Origin: Nitrospirota bacterium
Lineage (GTDB): Bacteria; JACPQY01
DNA: 64,000 nt
NCBI GenBank assembly: GCA_016180645.1
Contig: JACPAV010000011.1
Span: forward strand, 1-64,000
Direction of reading: 5' to 3'
The translations under genes were made by a program, and so were the position numbers. The notes beneath the pieces were generated by a model. It was not told the origin of the DNA, did not search any database, and was given only the letters and a program-made list of their open reading frames with translations. Shown piece by piece: positions 44,042 to 52,599 of the stretch. Position 1 is the stretch's first letter. Each line of letters opens with the position of its first letter.

Positions 44042-44265
44042 AGCACGCCGGCTACGGCCTCCCCGCTCAGATTCATGTAAGTCTGCGGCTTCAGGAGAAG
44101 AAGCTTCCTGCCTTCCCACTCCAGGGACAAATCCAGATCCCCGTTTGCGTTCTTCTTGAATTTTCGCCCGCCGGCCGCGAGGTGATCCACAACGCGAAAT
44201 CCGACGTTGTGTCGCGTGTGGTGATACTTCCGGCCGGGATTGCCCAGCCCCACAATGATCACCAC
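43705..44265 (-). CDS. pth: Peptidyl-tRNA hydrolase
   Basis: The product is 186 aa from GTG 44265 (AGGGA about 9 nt upstream; an in-frame TTG at 44304 would overlap murJ). Catalytic and substrate motifs: IVGLGNPGRKYHHTRHNVGF (His20 equivalent), LLKPQTYMNLSGEAV, VCDDLNLPLGNIRVR and GSDGGHKGLRSL. It recycles peptidyl-tRNA. It follows murJ by 13 nt on the same strand. The opposite strand is an open reading frame continuing from the methyltransferase, which is judged spurious. Confidence 0.95.
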   Translation of the reverse strand: MVIIVGLGNPGRKYHHTRHNVGFRVVDHLAAGGRKFKKNANGDLDLSLEWEGRKLLLLKPQTYMNLSGEAVAGVLQRGRDRVIAVCDDLNLPLGNIRVRKDGSDGGHKGLRSLIEHLGTDEFVRVRVGIGRPDPGQDVVDFVLKPPKDGEDSVFEAVVQTAAEAVRLILADGVDAAMNRFNRRATQ

Positions 44266-44278
44266 TTCGTGCCCATCC

Positions 44279-45799
44279 CTACGCGCGCCTGATCCGTTCG
44301 GCAAACGACCGCGCCGTCCGGCTCCCCGCGAACCACACGACCAGCCCGAACGTGGCGGCCCCGAGGAAAATCAGGGCAAGCACCCTTGGCGCCAGACCCA
44401 GCACAGGTTCCAATCTCGGCTCGGCTCCCACCAAGACGGTCACCATCGCAATTGAAGCAATTGCCACCTTCACCAGCTCACTCCAAAACACCGCTCTCGA
44501 CCGCGGGGCGCCCACAAGCCGGCGTCTCGCGAGTGAAAGAATGGCCAGGTTGACGACGGAGCCGGCCACCGTGCCGAAGGCCACGCCCTGCACCCCCCAC
44601 CGGCTCTTCGCCGACCAGCCGACGGCAGCGGTGACCAGGAGCGAGGCCGCCGCGGCCGCAACCGGTATCCGGGGTTTCTGCACGGCGTAGAAGACCTGCG
44701 ATGAGATCCGGGTCGATGCGAATGCCCAGAGACCCAGTGCATACACGCCGAGCGCTCCCGCCGTGCCGGCCGCCATGTCCGGGCCGAACTGCCGCCGCTG
44801 GTAGACCAGTTGAACGATCTCCTCCCGCAGCACGATTAGGCCGACGGCCGCAGGAATCATCAGGAAGAGAGAGGCCAGGAGGCTCCGATCCAGCAGCTCC
44901 CCCAGCCCCGCATGATCCTTTCTGGCCGCCAGTTCGGCGAGCATGGGGAGGGACGCCGTAGCCATCGAAATGGCAATCAGGGCCAGGGGGAATTGCACCA
45001 GACGATCGGCATAGTAAAGGGCGGAAACAGCTCCGGTACCGAGCGTCGATCCCAGTTGCGTGTTCACCAGTACCTGGAGTTGGTAGACCGTGCTCCCGAT
45101 CACCGCGGACGCCATCAGGGTGCCGACTCGGCGAACGCCGGGATGGCCCGGTTGCCAGGCGGCCTGAAACGGCACGCGAATCGCCCTCGCTTCCGTTAGA
45201 ACCATCACCAGTTGGGCCACCCCTCCTATGAGAACACCCCAGGCCAAACCGTCCACCGGCAGGGCCGTGTACCGGGAAAGCAGAAGAGCTCCCAAGATCA
45301 TTCCCACGTTGAGCACGGCCGGCGTGACGGCGGAAACGAAAAATCGGTTGTACGTATTCAGCACCCCCATCACGAGGGAAACGAACGTGATCAGCAGAAT
45401 GAAAGGGAACAGATAGCGAGTCAGATGCACCGCGAGCGCGTGCTTCTCCGGATCGGCCCGGAAACCGAAGGCGAGGGCATCCACGAGTTGCGGTGCGAAT
45501 GCCACGCCGAGCAGGGTGAACCCCGCAACGCAGGGGACCGCCAACGTGACCAGGGCGCCCAGAAAGCGCCCGACGGTCTCCCGCGACTGCAATTGGAGTT
45601 CCTTGAGGACCGGGATGGTGGCTGCCTGCGTCGCGCCCTCCGCGAGGACCGCCCGGAACATGTTCGGCAACCGGAACGCGACAAAAAAGGCATCGGTTGC
45701 GCCCACGGGGAAGAAGGCGGCGATGACCGCATCGCGAACGAGGCCGAGCAGGCGACTGATCAACGTCGCTACGCTGACGGAGAGTGTGGACCTCAGCAC
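44279..45799 (-). CDS. murJ: Lipid II flippase MurJ
   Basis: The product is 506 aa from GTG 45799, with about 14 transmembrane helices. MVN-type motifs: LISRLLGLVRDAVIAAFF, GATDAFFVAFRLPNMFRAVL, AEGATQAATIPV and the central Arg/Glu-rich loops. It flips lipid-linked peptidoglycan precursor across the inner membrane. It forms a two-gene unit with pth and is divergent from the TolC-family gene over a 94-bp gap. Confidence 0.95.
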   Translation of the reverse strand: MLRSTLSVSVATLISRLLGLVRDAVIAAFFPVGATDAFFVAFRLPNMFRAVLAEGATQAATIPVLKELQLQSRETVGRFLGALVTLAVPCVAGFTLLGVAFAPQLVDALAFGFRADPEKHALAVHLTRYLFPFILLITFVSLVMGVLNTYNRFFVSAVTPAVLNVGMILGALLLSRYTALPVDGLAWGVLIGGVAQLVMVLTEARAIRVPFQAAWQPGHPGVRRVGTLMASAVIGSTVYQLQVLVNTQLGSTLGTGAVSALYYADRLVQFPLALIAISMATASLPMLAELAARKDHAGLGELLDRSLLASLFLMIPAAVGLIVLREEIVQLVYQRRQFGPDMAAGTAGALGVYALGLWAFASTRISSQVFYAVQKPRIPVAAAAASLLVTAAVGWSAKSRWGVQGVAFGTVAGSVVNLAILSLARRRLVGAPRSRAVFWSELVKVAIASIAMVTVLVGAEPRLEPVLGLAPRVLALIFLGAATFGLVVWFAGSRTARSFAERIRRA

Positions 45800-45893
45800 C
45801 GGCCAATTATACTCGGAAGGCCCTCCGCTTCGCTTGCGAAATCCCTCCGGGCGGCGATAATCCCGCGATGTCCTTTTCGACCCTCCGCCCCGC

Positions 45894-47291
45894 ATGACCA
45901 CGAGAGCGCTCCTCCTGCTCGCCGCTCTCTGCATCCCGTGCTCATCCCCGGTCTTCGCACAGGAGACGCCGACCCTCCTCGACTACAAAGAAGTGATTCA
46001 GCGTGCCCTGACCCGAAGCCCCGTCCTGGCCGAGGGTCAGGAACTATTGGGATTCCGCCGGTCCCAGCTCGATGAGGCACGGCACGCCAAATTCGTTCCT
46101 CGCTTCGATGTCCGCTATACACTGACCCCCGTACCGGACATGCATCCGGGAACATTGGACCTCCCGGAGAATTTATCGGCGCTCGAGCCGATCGAGGAGG
46201 AACTCCGCGCTCTATCCTCGGAGTCCGGCCAACTTGAAAAGTTCGAAATCGGTCCCGGACACTACGTCGAGATCACCGCCACGCAGCCTTTATTCACCTT
46301 CGGCAAGCTCCGAAGCCTGGAGGCCATGGCCCGCGGAGGCGTCGCCGCCGCGGAATACGAGACACGCTTTCGGTCCCGCGAAATCATCTGGCGTGTATCC
46401 CAGATCTATTTCGCACTCATTGCCGCCCATCAAGGCTCCGCGATCGTGGATGAAACGGAGTCCGAACTTCGGAAGATCCAGGACCGGGTCCAGCATCTCG
46501 TGGAAAAAGGCGAGATCTCGCAGGAAGACACGCAGCGGCTGAAACTATTCGAGGTCGAGCTGCAAAACCGGAGGGCCGAGGCCTCCCTCGGCATCGAACA
46601 GGCGAAGGCGGGGCTTCGGATTGCGGTCGGAGCGGAGGTGGACGTGGCTCACGAGTTTCCCTCCATCGAACCGTCTCTACCGGCTCTGGAGGATCTATGG
46701 AAGGATGCGCCGGCGCGACGACCCGACCTCAAAATGGCCGAGTCGGGTCTCAGCGTGAAAGAGGCCCAGGTCACCAACGCCCGGAGCGAGTTCTTCCCGC
46801 AGCTTTTTCTGGCGGGCCGGTTCACGCTCGGATATGCGCCGAATCGATTCGACATCGGAAACCCTTACCTGAGCGATCCGGCCAATGTGCGCCGATTCGT
46901 GGCGTCCATGGGAATAAACCAATCCCTGAATCTCTTGCTGATCCGAGACCGTGTCCGCCAGGCGCGTCACGATCGCGCCAAGTCCCAAGCCATCTTACTA
47001 ACCTTGCGCGATCTCGCCGAGGCGGATATCACCCGCGCCTACTATCAGTACCAGGAAGCCTCGCAAAAACGGGAGAACAACATCCGGGCGGTACGCATCG
47101 CCCGGGGCTGGCTGAGCACCGCGATCAACAACTACACGTTGGGCCTCATCAAGATCCGGGATGTGCTCGATGCTTTCCAGGCGTACCTCAATGCGAAGAA
47201 GGACTTCACCCAGGCAGCCTACCTGTACTATACTTCTCTTGCCCGTCTCGATTATGTTGCACAAACGAACCTTCTATTCGATCAGCCGTAA
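45894..47291 (+). CDS. TolC-family outer-membrane efflux protein
   Basis: The product is 465 aa. The signal peptide is LLLLAALCIPCSSPVFAQE. Two repeats of the coiled OEP domain, e.g. YKEVIQRALTRSPVLAEGQE, ITATQPLFTFGKLRSLEAM, SGLSVKEAQVTNARSEFFPQ and YYQYQEASQKRENNIRAVRI. It forms a trimeric channel. The 38-nt overlap with mlaC suggests a link to lipid transport or a type I export route; no inner-membrane pump is adjacent. Confidence 0.92.
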   Translation: MTTRALLLLAALCIPCSSPVFAQETPTLLDYKEVIQRALTRSPVLAEGQELLGFRRSQLDEARHAKFVPRFDVRYTLTPVPDMHPGTLDLPENLSALEPIEEELRALSSESGQLEKFEIGPGHYVEITATQPLFTFGKLRSLEAMARGGVAAAEYETRFRSREIIWRVSQIYFALIAAHQGSAIVDETESELRKIQDRVQHLVEKGEISQEDTQRLKLFEVELQNRRAEASLGIEQAKAGLRIAVGAEVDVAHEFPSIEPSLPALEDLWKDAPARRPDLKMAESGLSVKEAQVTNARSEFFPQLFLAGRFTLGYAPNRFDIGNPYLSDPANVRRFVASMGINQSLNLLLIRDRVRQARHDRAKSQAILLTLRDLAEADITRAYYQYQEASQKRENNIRAVRIARGWLSTAINNYTLGLIKIRDVLDAFQAYLNAKKDFTQAAYLYYTSLARLDYVAQTNLLFDQP

Positions 47292-47880
47292 ACTGCTTGC
47301 AGCAATTGGGATGGCCATACCGCTCGTGGTCGGGCAGACGGCGACGGCAGACGACGACCCCCTTGGCACCATCCGCTACTGGGAACAGCAGATCAAGGAG
47401 GTCGTCCATGCACCTTCCTATCGTGGAACGCCGGAAGACAAAGAACTGCTGAAGGCCCGAATCCGCTCGATTCTGGACACGGAACGGATGGGGCGCCTGG
47501 CGGTCGAGAAGCATTGGAGCAAACAACCGGAGGCGGATCGCCGCGAATTTCTGAAGCTCTTCAGGACCCTCGTGGAGCGCGCTTCCGTGACCGACCGGAA
47601 GGTTGATCTCTTCAAGCTGGACAATATCCGGTACGGCACTCCCACGGTCAACGGTACCAATGCGGAGGTCAAGGCGCATGTCCGGCCCTCGAACGAGCAG
47701 GTGGACGTGGAGGTGGTCTACAGGCTTTATCGAAACGGCAACGGCTGGAAGATCTACGACCTCGTCATCGATGAAGCCGGCATGATCGAGGGATTCCGCG
47801 GTCAGTTCAACCAGATCATTGCGGAAGATTCATTCAAGGAATTGCTGAACCGGATGCGGAAGAAGGCGGTCGACGAGTAG
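47254..47880 (+). CDS. mlaC: MlaC-type phospholipid carrier
   Basis: The product is 208 aa. Signal peptide (KLLAAIGMAIPLVVGQTATA), then Ttg2/MlaC blocks: RIRSILDTERMGRLAVEKHW, EADRREFLKLFRTLVERA and VVYRLYRNGNGWKIYDLVID, ending in FNQIIAEDSFKELLNRM. It shuttles lipids in the periplasm for the Mla system; mlaDEFB are not in the window. It starts inside the TolC-like gene, so translation is coupled. A REP-like pair follows. Confidence 0.9.
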   Translation: MLHKRTFYSISRKLLAAIGMAIPLVVGQTATADDDPLGTIRYWEQQIKEVVHAPSYRGTPEDKELLKARIRSILDTERMGRLAVEKHWSKQPEADRREFLKLFRTLVERASVTDRKVDLFKLDNIRYGTPTVNGTNAEVKAHVRPSNEQVDVEVVYRLYRNGNGWKIYDLVIDEAGMIEGFRGQFNQIIAEDSFKELLNRMRKKAVDE

Positions 47881-47884
47881 CGCT

Positions 47885-47988
47885 CACGGCTGCGTCTTCG
47901 AGCGCAGGCATGAAGCCTGCGGCTACCGGGGATTGGAGAGGACGTAGGCTGGTAGGCGCGGGCTTTAGCCCGCGTCTTCGGACGCAGG
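47885..47988. repeat. REP-like pair between mlaC and purC
   Basis: gcgcaggc-atga-agcctgcggctacc (47902-47927) and ggtaggcgcgggc-ttta-gcccgcg (47951-47973), followed by tcttcggacgcagg. It lies between convergent genes, consistent with a terminator role. Confidence 0.85.
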
Positions 47989-47999
47989 ATGTCGGCGGA

Positions 48000-48914
48000 T
48001 CAGAGAGAGTCGCCGGTCAACAGGCGATAGGCTTCGAGATATTTCTCTCTCGTCCTCGTCACGATCTCCGGAGGAAGAGGAGGTCCCGGGGGCGTCTTGT
48101 CCCACTTGAGCGAGAGCAGGTAATCCCTCACGAACTGCTTGTCGAAACTCCGCTGGCTCCGTCCCGGTTCATATTCGGACTTCGGCCAGAACCTCGACGA
48201 ATCCGGCGTGATCACTTCGTCGATCAGAATGACCTTTCCATCGAGGAGGCCGAATTCGAATTTCGTATCCGCGATGATCACTCCGCCCTTCTCCGCAACC
48301 TCACAGGCGTGGGTGTAGATCTCGATGCTGACGTCCCGCAGCCGTTCCGCCAGTTTGCGGTCGCCCAGGATTTTCACCGCCTCGTCAAACGTGATGTTGA
48401 TGTCGTGCCCCTTCTCCGCCTTGGTGGACGGCGTGAAAATGGGCTTCTCCAGTTTCTGCGACTCCGCCAGGCCTTTCGGCAACGGCACGCCGCAGACGGC
48501 CCCCCGTTTCGTGTACTCTCCCCAACCGGATCCGGCCAGATAGCCGCGAACGACGCATTCCACGGGGAGCGGCGCCGCCCGGCGCACCAGCATGCTCCGG
48601 CCCGAAAGGGATTCGGACCGCGATTGAAACGGGGGCGGGAAATCCTTGACCTCCGTGGAGACCAGGTGATTGGAGATGAGTTCGCGGCTCTGCCCGAACC
48701 AGAACCGACTGATCTGCGTGAGGACGAATCCCTTGTCCGGAATTCCCGTCGGGAGAACCACGTCGAAGGCCGAAATGCGGTCGCTGGCCACCATCAGAAC
48801 ATGGCTCCCCGCATCGTACATGTCCCTCACTTTGCCCCGACGTTCGAGCTTGGCGCCGGGGATTTCCGTGTACATCACCAAGGGGGTTCTTGCGCGGAGA
48901 CCGTTCGTACCCAT
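48000..48914 (-). CDS. purC: Phosphoribosylaminoimidazole-succinocarboxamide synthase
   Basis: The product is 304 aa, the long yeast/gammaproteobacterial-like form. It joins aspartate to CAIR in purine synthesis. Motifs: KLERRGKVRDMYDAG, VASDRISAFDVVLPTGIPDK, PVECVVRGYLAGSGW, IIADTKFEFGLLDGKVILID and EVITPDSSRFWP, and C-terminal FDKQFVRDYL. Single gene; upstream 48915-49035 shows no gene. Confidence 0.95.
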   Translation of the reverse strand: MGTNGLRARTPLVMYTEIPGAKLERRGKVRDMYDAGSHVLMVASDRISAFDVVLPTGIPDKGFVLTQISRFWFGQSRELISNHLVSTEVKDFPPPFQSRSESLSGRSMLVRRAAPLPVECVVRGYLAGSGWGEYTKRGAVCGVPLPKGLAESQKLEKPIFTPSTKAEKGHDINITFDEAVKILGDRKLAERLRDVSIEIYTHACEVAEKGGVIIADTKFEFGLLDGKVILIDEVITPDSSRFWPKSEYEPGRSQRSFDKQFVRDYLLSLKWDKTPPGPPLPPEIVTRTREKYLEAYRLLTGDSL

Positions 48915-49035
48915 CGCGTGGATTCCTTTCTGCCCCCCTGCATAGCGCCTCTGTGAGGAGTCTGCAAGCGCCGGTGGCCGAGACGGCCGAGGCCCGAACC
49001 CGCAGGTCGGAGTGATGCTGAGGGCTACGGAAGAT

Positions 49036-50334
49036 CTATTTCAGCGAGTATAGGCTGCCGGCTTCCGTTGCCACCAGAAGGCGCCCCGACGCTACCGCGG
49101 GGGCGGAGTTGATCGGGCCGTCGAGCGAGAGTTTCTGCACGGTCGCTCCGCTGTTGGCATTCACGACCACCACTTCGCCGTTCCCGGTGCCGACGTACAC
49201 TCGGCCACCCGCCACCACGGGACTCGAAATAAATGCGGGCGTGCTGGGGATCCCGGCATCCACGCTCCATCGAACGGAGCCGTCGGACAGATCGAGGGCG
49301 TAAAGTTTCTGCAACCCAGCCGTCACCAGGGCGTATGCCCAGTCGCCGGAAATGGCCAGGTTGGACACCAGAATCGATGTGGGCCCTTCGGCCCGTGCGG
49401 GGGCGCGCGCAGGGGCGCCGGACTTCGCCCGTTTCGCTTTCTCCCTTTCGCAGTCACCGCCCGATCGCTGGTTCTCCATGGGATCGTCGCAAGCCGGAAT
49501 AGAGTCGATCGTCACCGTGCGGGTCGGCGCCGCTTTGGCCAGGGCGACGAGCGGTTTCGTCCAGAGGCCTTTGCCTTCGACGGAAACGGCATACACGTTG
49601 GGATCTTCACCGCCGGGGGCAAAGAGAACCGTGCCCAGCGAACTCGCCGAGGGGGAGGCCATCATGACGCTCCCCTTCGTCTGCTTCTTCCAAAGGAAAC
49701 GGCCATCGGCCGCATCCAGCCCTGTGAGGAACCCGTTGTTCGCCGCGATGATGAGCGTCGACCCGCTCAAGGCCGGTGAGCTGTAGCTCATCTGACCCAA
49801 GTCGTACTGCCACAGGATCTTGCCGGACAGGCTCACGGCGAGGACTTTCTGGTTCGGGAATCCCGATCCCATGTACACCACGCCGTTTGCGACGACGGGT
49901 GAGCTCATTTCGTTCCCGCCGGAGGCCGTCTTCCACAGAAGTTTTCCACTCGTGGCCTCCAGGGCATACAAGTGTCGATCGTACGAGCCGAAGAAGACCT
50001 TCCCGTCGGCCACCGCTGGAGTCGAATGAACCCGGTCCCCGGCTTGGAAGGCCCATGTCGGTTTCCCCGTGGCCAGCTCGACGGCCACGACCAGTCCTTT
50101 GTCCGTTCCGACATACGCTCGAGTGCCGTCGGACGAAATCGAAGACAGCGGTGTGGCCTTGAGGGCCGCTTTCCACTCTTCCGAGAGCGAATCACCGAGA
50201 GGCTGCGATGAAAGGGAATCCCTCGTGGGCGATTTTCCCAGAGACGGCCAAGCCTCGGCCCAAGACGCAGACACACCGCCTGCCAGAAGAGCCAGGCCCA
50301 AACCAACCGACCCCGCGAGTTTCAGCCCTTTCAT
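49036..50334 (-). CDS. Exported PQQ-type beta-propeller protein
   Basis: The product is 432 aa from ATG 50334 with GGAGG 5 nt upstream. Signal peptide (VGLGLALLAGGVSASWAEA). About seven blades with the pattern TPAVADGKVFFGSYDRHLYAL and SPVVAGGRVYVGTGNGEVVV (PQQ_2, BamB-like). A Ala/Arg-rich insert with two Cys (SIPACDDPMENQRSGGDCE) interrupts the fourth to fifth blade. It is not BamB by length or context. It follows the HTH-PilZ gene on the same strand 29 nt later. Confidence 0.88.
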   Translation of the reverse strand: MKGLKLAGSVGLGLALLAGGVSASWAEAWPSLGKSPTRDSLSSQPLGDSLSEEWKAALKATPLSSISSDGTRAYVGTDKGLVVAVELATGKPTWAFQAGDRVHSTPAVADGKVFFGSYDRHLYALEATSGKLLWKTASGGNEMSSPVVANGVVYMGSGFPNQKVLAVSLSGKILWQYDLGQMSYSSPALSGSTLIIAANNGFLTGLDAADGRFLWKKQTKGSVMMASPSASSLGTVLFAPGGEDPNVYAVSVEGKGLWTKPLVALAKAAPTRTVTIDSIPACDDPMENQRSGGDCEREKAKRAKSGAPARAPARAEGPTSILVSNLAISGDWAYALVTAGLQKLYALDLSDGSVRWSVDAGIPSTPAFISSPVVAGGRVYVGTGNGEVVVVNANSGATVQKLSLDGPINSAPAVASGRLLVATEAGSLYSLK

Positions 50335-50363
50335 GTGACCTCCCTTCGAAAAACGATCCGACC

Positions 50364-50867
50364 TCAAATCTTCAGGTGCTCCTTGATCCGCTTCTGGTCT
50401 TCATCGCTGATTTCGACCGCCCGCAGACCGATGGAGATGGCGCCGTTCGAGCGGAACCGGATGATTTCGAATCGACCCTCCACCCCTTTGAGATCGGTTT
50501 CCATGATCTTCAGTTTCAGCGTGAACGGCTGGAGAGGAAAGCCTCCCTTCACCGCCCATACGTTCGAGATCAAGGCGCCGTCCGGAGTCAGATTGTTGAT
50601 CGTGCACCAGCCGCGATCGTACGCCTGGCCGTTCTCGGTCAAGAGCACCTCCATCTCCGCCTTGGCCCGAACGAGTTTCCGTTCGAACTTTCGCTTGTAT
50701 TTCTTCCTCAGACGCCCAAAATCGTAGCCCATTTCGCGGGCTACGCGGATGACGTTCTCGACCGTACTCTTGCTGGTGATCATGGACGGGTGCCCATTCA
50801 GGACCTTGTTGACCGTGGTACGATCAAGCCCTAGTACATCCGCAATGACCTGCTGACTTACGCTCAT
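50364..50867 (-). CDS. LacI-type HTH fused to a PilZ domain
   Basis: The product is 167 aa. Residues 3-50 are a LacI-family headpiece (QQVIADVLGLDRTTVNKVLN followed by a hinge-like STVENVIRVAREMGYDF). Residues about 55-167 read as PilZ: Arg59/Arg63 fit RxxxR and Asn92/Thr94/Gly97 (NLTPDG) fit the (D/N)x(S/T)xxG motif. There is no sugar-binding domain. If both work, it would be a c-di-GMP-responsive DNA-binding protein. AAGGAGG precedes the ATG, and a TTGACA promoter lies about 100 bp upstream. The next gene is the PQQ propeller. Confidence 0.75.
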   Translation of the reverse strand: MSVSQQVIADVLGLDRTTVNKVLNGHPSMITSKSTVENVIRVAREMGYDFGRLRKKYKRKFERKLVRAKAEMEVLLTENGQAYDRGWCTINNLTPDGALISNVWAVKGGFPLQPFTLKLKIMETDLKGVEGRFEIIRFRSNGAISIGLRAVEISDEDQKRIKEHLKI

Positions 50868-50966
50868 GGATTTCCTCCTTGTAGCAAGAGGTTAGCTCCG
50901 CACGACTGCTTGAACTCTTCCCGCATTGTGGGATCTCCTCTTCTCACTTGTGATGTCTCTATGCCA

Positions 50967-50995
50967 GATGTACCAACTTGCCGCTTTTTTGTCAA
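50967..50995 (-). promoter_or_regulatory. Promoter of the HTH-PilZ gene
   Basis: On the minus strand TTGACA (50995-50990), 17-bp spacer, TACATC (50972-50967). The -35 is perfect, the -10 weak, giving a leader of about 90 nt. A weak -10 suggests an activator or an alternative -10. Confidence 0.45.
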
Positions 50996-51065
50996 CACCC
51001 CAAGCCATCCATGACCAATGGGCGCCCGTGCCGTCACCCACCTGGAACTCGATACCCCAGATAGT

Positions 51066-51094
51066 TTGACACACTGCGTTGGTGCCGATACGAT
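51066..51094 (+). promoter_or_regulatory. Promoter of the thiolase gene
   Basis: TTGACA, 17-bp spacer, TACGAT. The start would fall near 51101, directly at the GGAGG ribosome site, giving a leader of about 13 nt. It is back-to-back with the HTH-PilZ promoter, about 70 bp away. Confidence 0.55.
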
Positions 51095-51113
51095 CCGTCT
51101 CGGAGGTCAAACT

Positions 51114-52301
51114 ATGGAAGAAGCGGTCATCGTTGAAGCTGTACGAACGCCTATCGGCAAGAAGAAGGGCAAACTCTGGGGGGTCCGCCCCGACAATCTC
51201 GTGGCCGATGTCATGAAGGAAACGGTCCGCCGATCCGGGGTGGATCCGGCGTTAATTGAGGACGTCATCATGGGGTGCGTGACCCAGATCGGGGAACAGG
51301 GATTTAATATCGCCCGGAATGCGGCCCTCATCGCCGGCTTCCCTCTGGAGGTGACGGGTACAAGCGTGAACCGGCAGTGCGGTTCCAGCCAGCAAGCGGC
51401 GAATTTCGCCGCGATGGCCGTGATGTCGGGAGTGCACGAGTGCATGATGGCCGCCGGCGTCGAGAGCATGTCCCGCATTCCGATGGGATCGGACGGGATG
51501 GTGGCGGACTATGGTATCCCGATCAGTTCGCGGCTTTCCGAGCGGTTCGATCACAAGCTCGTTCCACAGGGCATTTCGGCCGAATACATCGCGCAACGCT
51601 GGAAGTTGAATCGCAAGGCGATCGACGAGTTTTCCTACCAGAGCCACGTGAAGGCCGCGCAGGCCACGGAGAACGGCTACTACAAGCGTGAGATTCTCCC
51701 CGTCGAGGCGCCTCTCATGGACCCCAACGGCCAGCCGACGGACCAGAAGCAGACGGTGAGCATGGACGAAGGATTCCGAAAGGACGCGTCACTCGAAAAG
51801 ATGGGGTCGCTCAAGCCGTCGTTCCTGCCCGAGGGAGTGGTCACGGCGGCCAACTCGAGCCAGATCAGCGACGGCGCTGCGGCCCTCCTCATCATGTCGA
51901 AGCGAAAAGCCAAGGAGCTCGGTCTGAAGCCCCGCGCCCGTTTCATTTCGATGACGCTCGCGGGCGTCGATCCGGTGGTCATGCTGACCGGCCCGATTCC
52001 GGCCACGCAAAAAGCGCTCAAGAAGGCCGGCCTGGCCATGAAAGACATCGACTTGGTGGAGATCAACGAAGCCTTCGCCTCCGTTGTGCTCGCCTGGGAA
52101 AAGGAGCTTCAGCCGGACATGAAGAAGGTCAACGTAAACGGCGGCGCGGTCGCGCTCGGACATCCGCTGGGTTGCAGCGGCGCCCGGCTCCTGACCACCC
52201 TCCTTCACGAGATGGAGCGGCGAAACGCGCGGTATGGGCTGTCCACCATGTGCATCGGGTTCGGGCAGGGCATCGCCACCATTCTGGAGCGGATGAACTA
52301 G
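51114..52301 (+). CDS. Acetyl-CoA C-acyltransferase (thiolase)
   Basis: The product is 395 aa. ATG 51114 has GGAGG 8 nt upstream. Catalytic Cys in NRQCGSSQQAANFAAMAVMS, NEAFA, GGAVALGHPLGCSGAR (His) and MCIGFGQGIATI (second Cys). It works in the last step of fatty-acid or aromatic beta-oxidation, or in reverse. Nearby remnants of an acyl-CoA dehydrogenase and a CoA-transferase fit a CoA-ester degradation setting. Confidence 0.95.
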   Translation: MEEAVIVEAVRTPIGKKKGKLWGVRPDNLVADVMKETVRRSGVDPALIEDVIMGCVTQIGEQGFNIARNAALIAGFPLEVTGTSVNRQCGSSQQAANFAAMAVMSGVHECMMAAGVESMSRIPMGSDGMVADYGIPISSRLSERFDHKLVPQGISAEYIAQRWKLNRKAIDEFSYQSHVKAAQATENGYYKREILPVEAPLMDPNGQPTDQKQTVSMDEGFRKDASLEKMGSLKPSFLPEGVVTAANSSQISDGAAALLIMSKRKAKELGLKPRARFISMTLAGVDPVVMLTGPIPATQKALKKAGLAMKDIDLVEINEAFASVVLAWEKELQPDMKKVNVNGGAVALGHPLGCSGARLLTTLLHEMERRNARYGLSTMCIGFGQGIATILERMN

Positions 52302-52387
52302 AAATCCGGCGGCCGTCGGGTCACCTCGACGGGTAGCGTGGGCGTCTTTCGCCCGGGACGGAAAGTTGAGCCTGTGGAGTTCGGTGT

Positions 52388-52597
52388 CTACGGGTAGATT
52401 TGGTTCCCCGTATCGTCTTCGAGCACAATGGCCTGAGTGGGACAGGCCTCGGCCGCATTGAGAACGGTATCGTCATCGGCTCCCTTGGGGTCCAGTACGA
52501 TGGCCTTGTTTTCCTTGTCCATTTTGAAGACGGCCGGCGCAATGCCGACGCAATTGGCGGCCCCGATGCATAAAGCTCGATCTACGCGTACTTTCAC
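52388..52597 (-). CDS. Small ferredoxin, [3Fe-4S] type
   Basis: The product is 69 aa from GTG 52597 (GAGGT upstream). Cys10, Cys16 and Cys52 (ALCIGAANCVGIAP, AACPTQAI) are the three ligands; the usual second Cys of the CxxCxxC set is Ala13, which fits a [3Fe-4S] cluster as in P450-linked ferredoxins. It is an electron carrier; the partner is unknown. It sits directly after an acyl-CoA dehydrogenase remnant on the same strand. Confidence 0.9.
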   Translation of the reverse strand: MKVRVDRALCIGAANCVGIAPAVFKMDKENKAIVLDPKGADDDTVLNAAEACPTQAIVLEDDTGNQIYP

Positions 52598-52599
52598 AT

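Noticed and set aside
44478-45806. 442-codon ORF overlapping murJ
   Set aside because: Shadow frame of murJ, which has complete family motifs and membrane helices.
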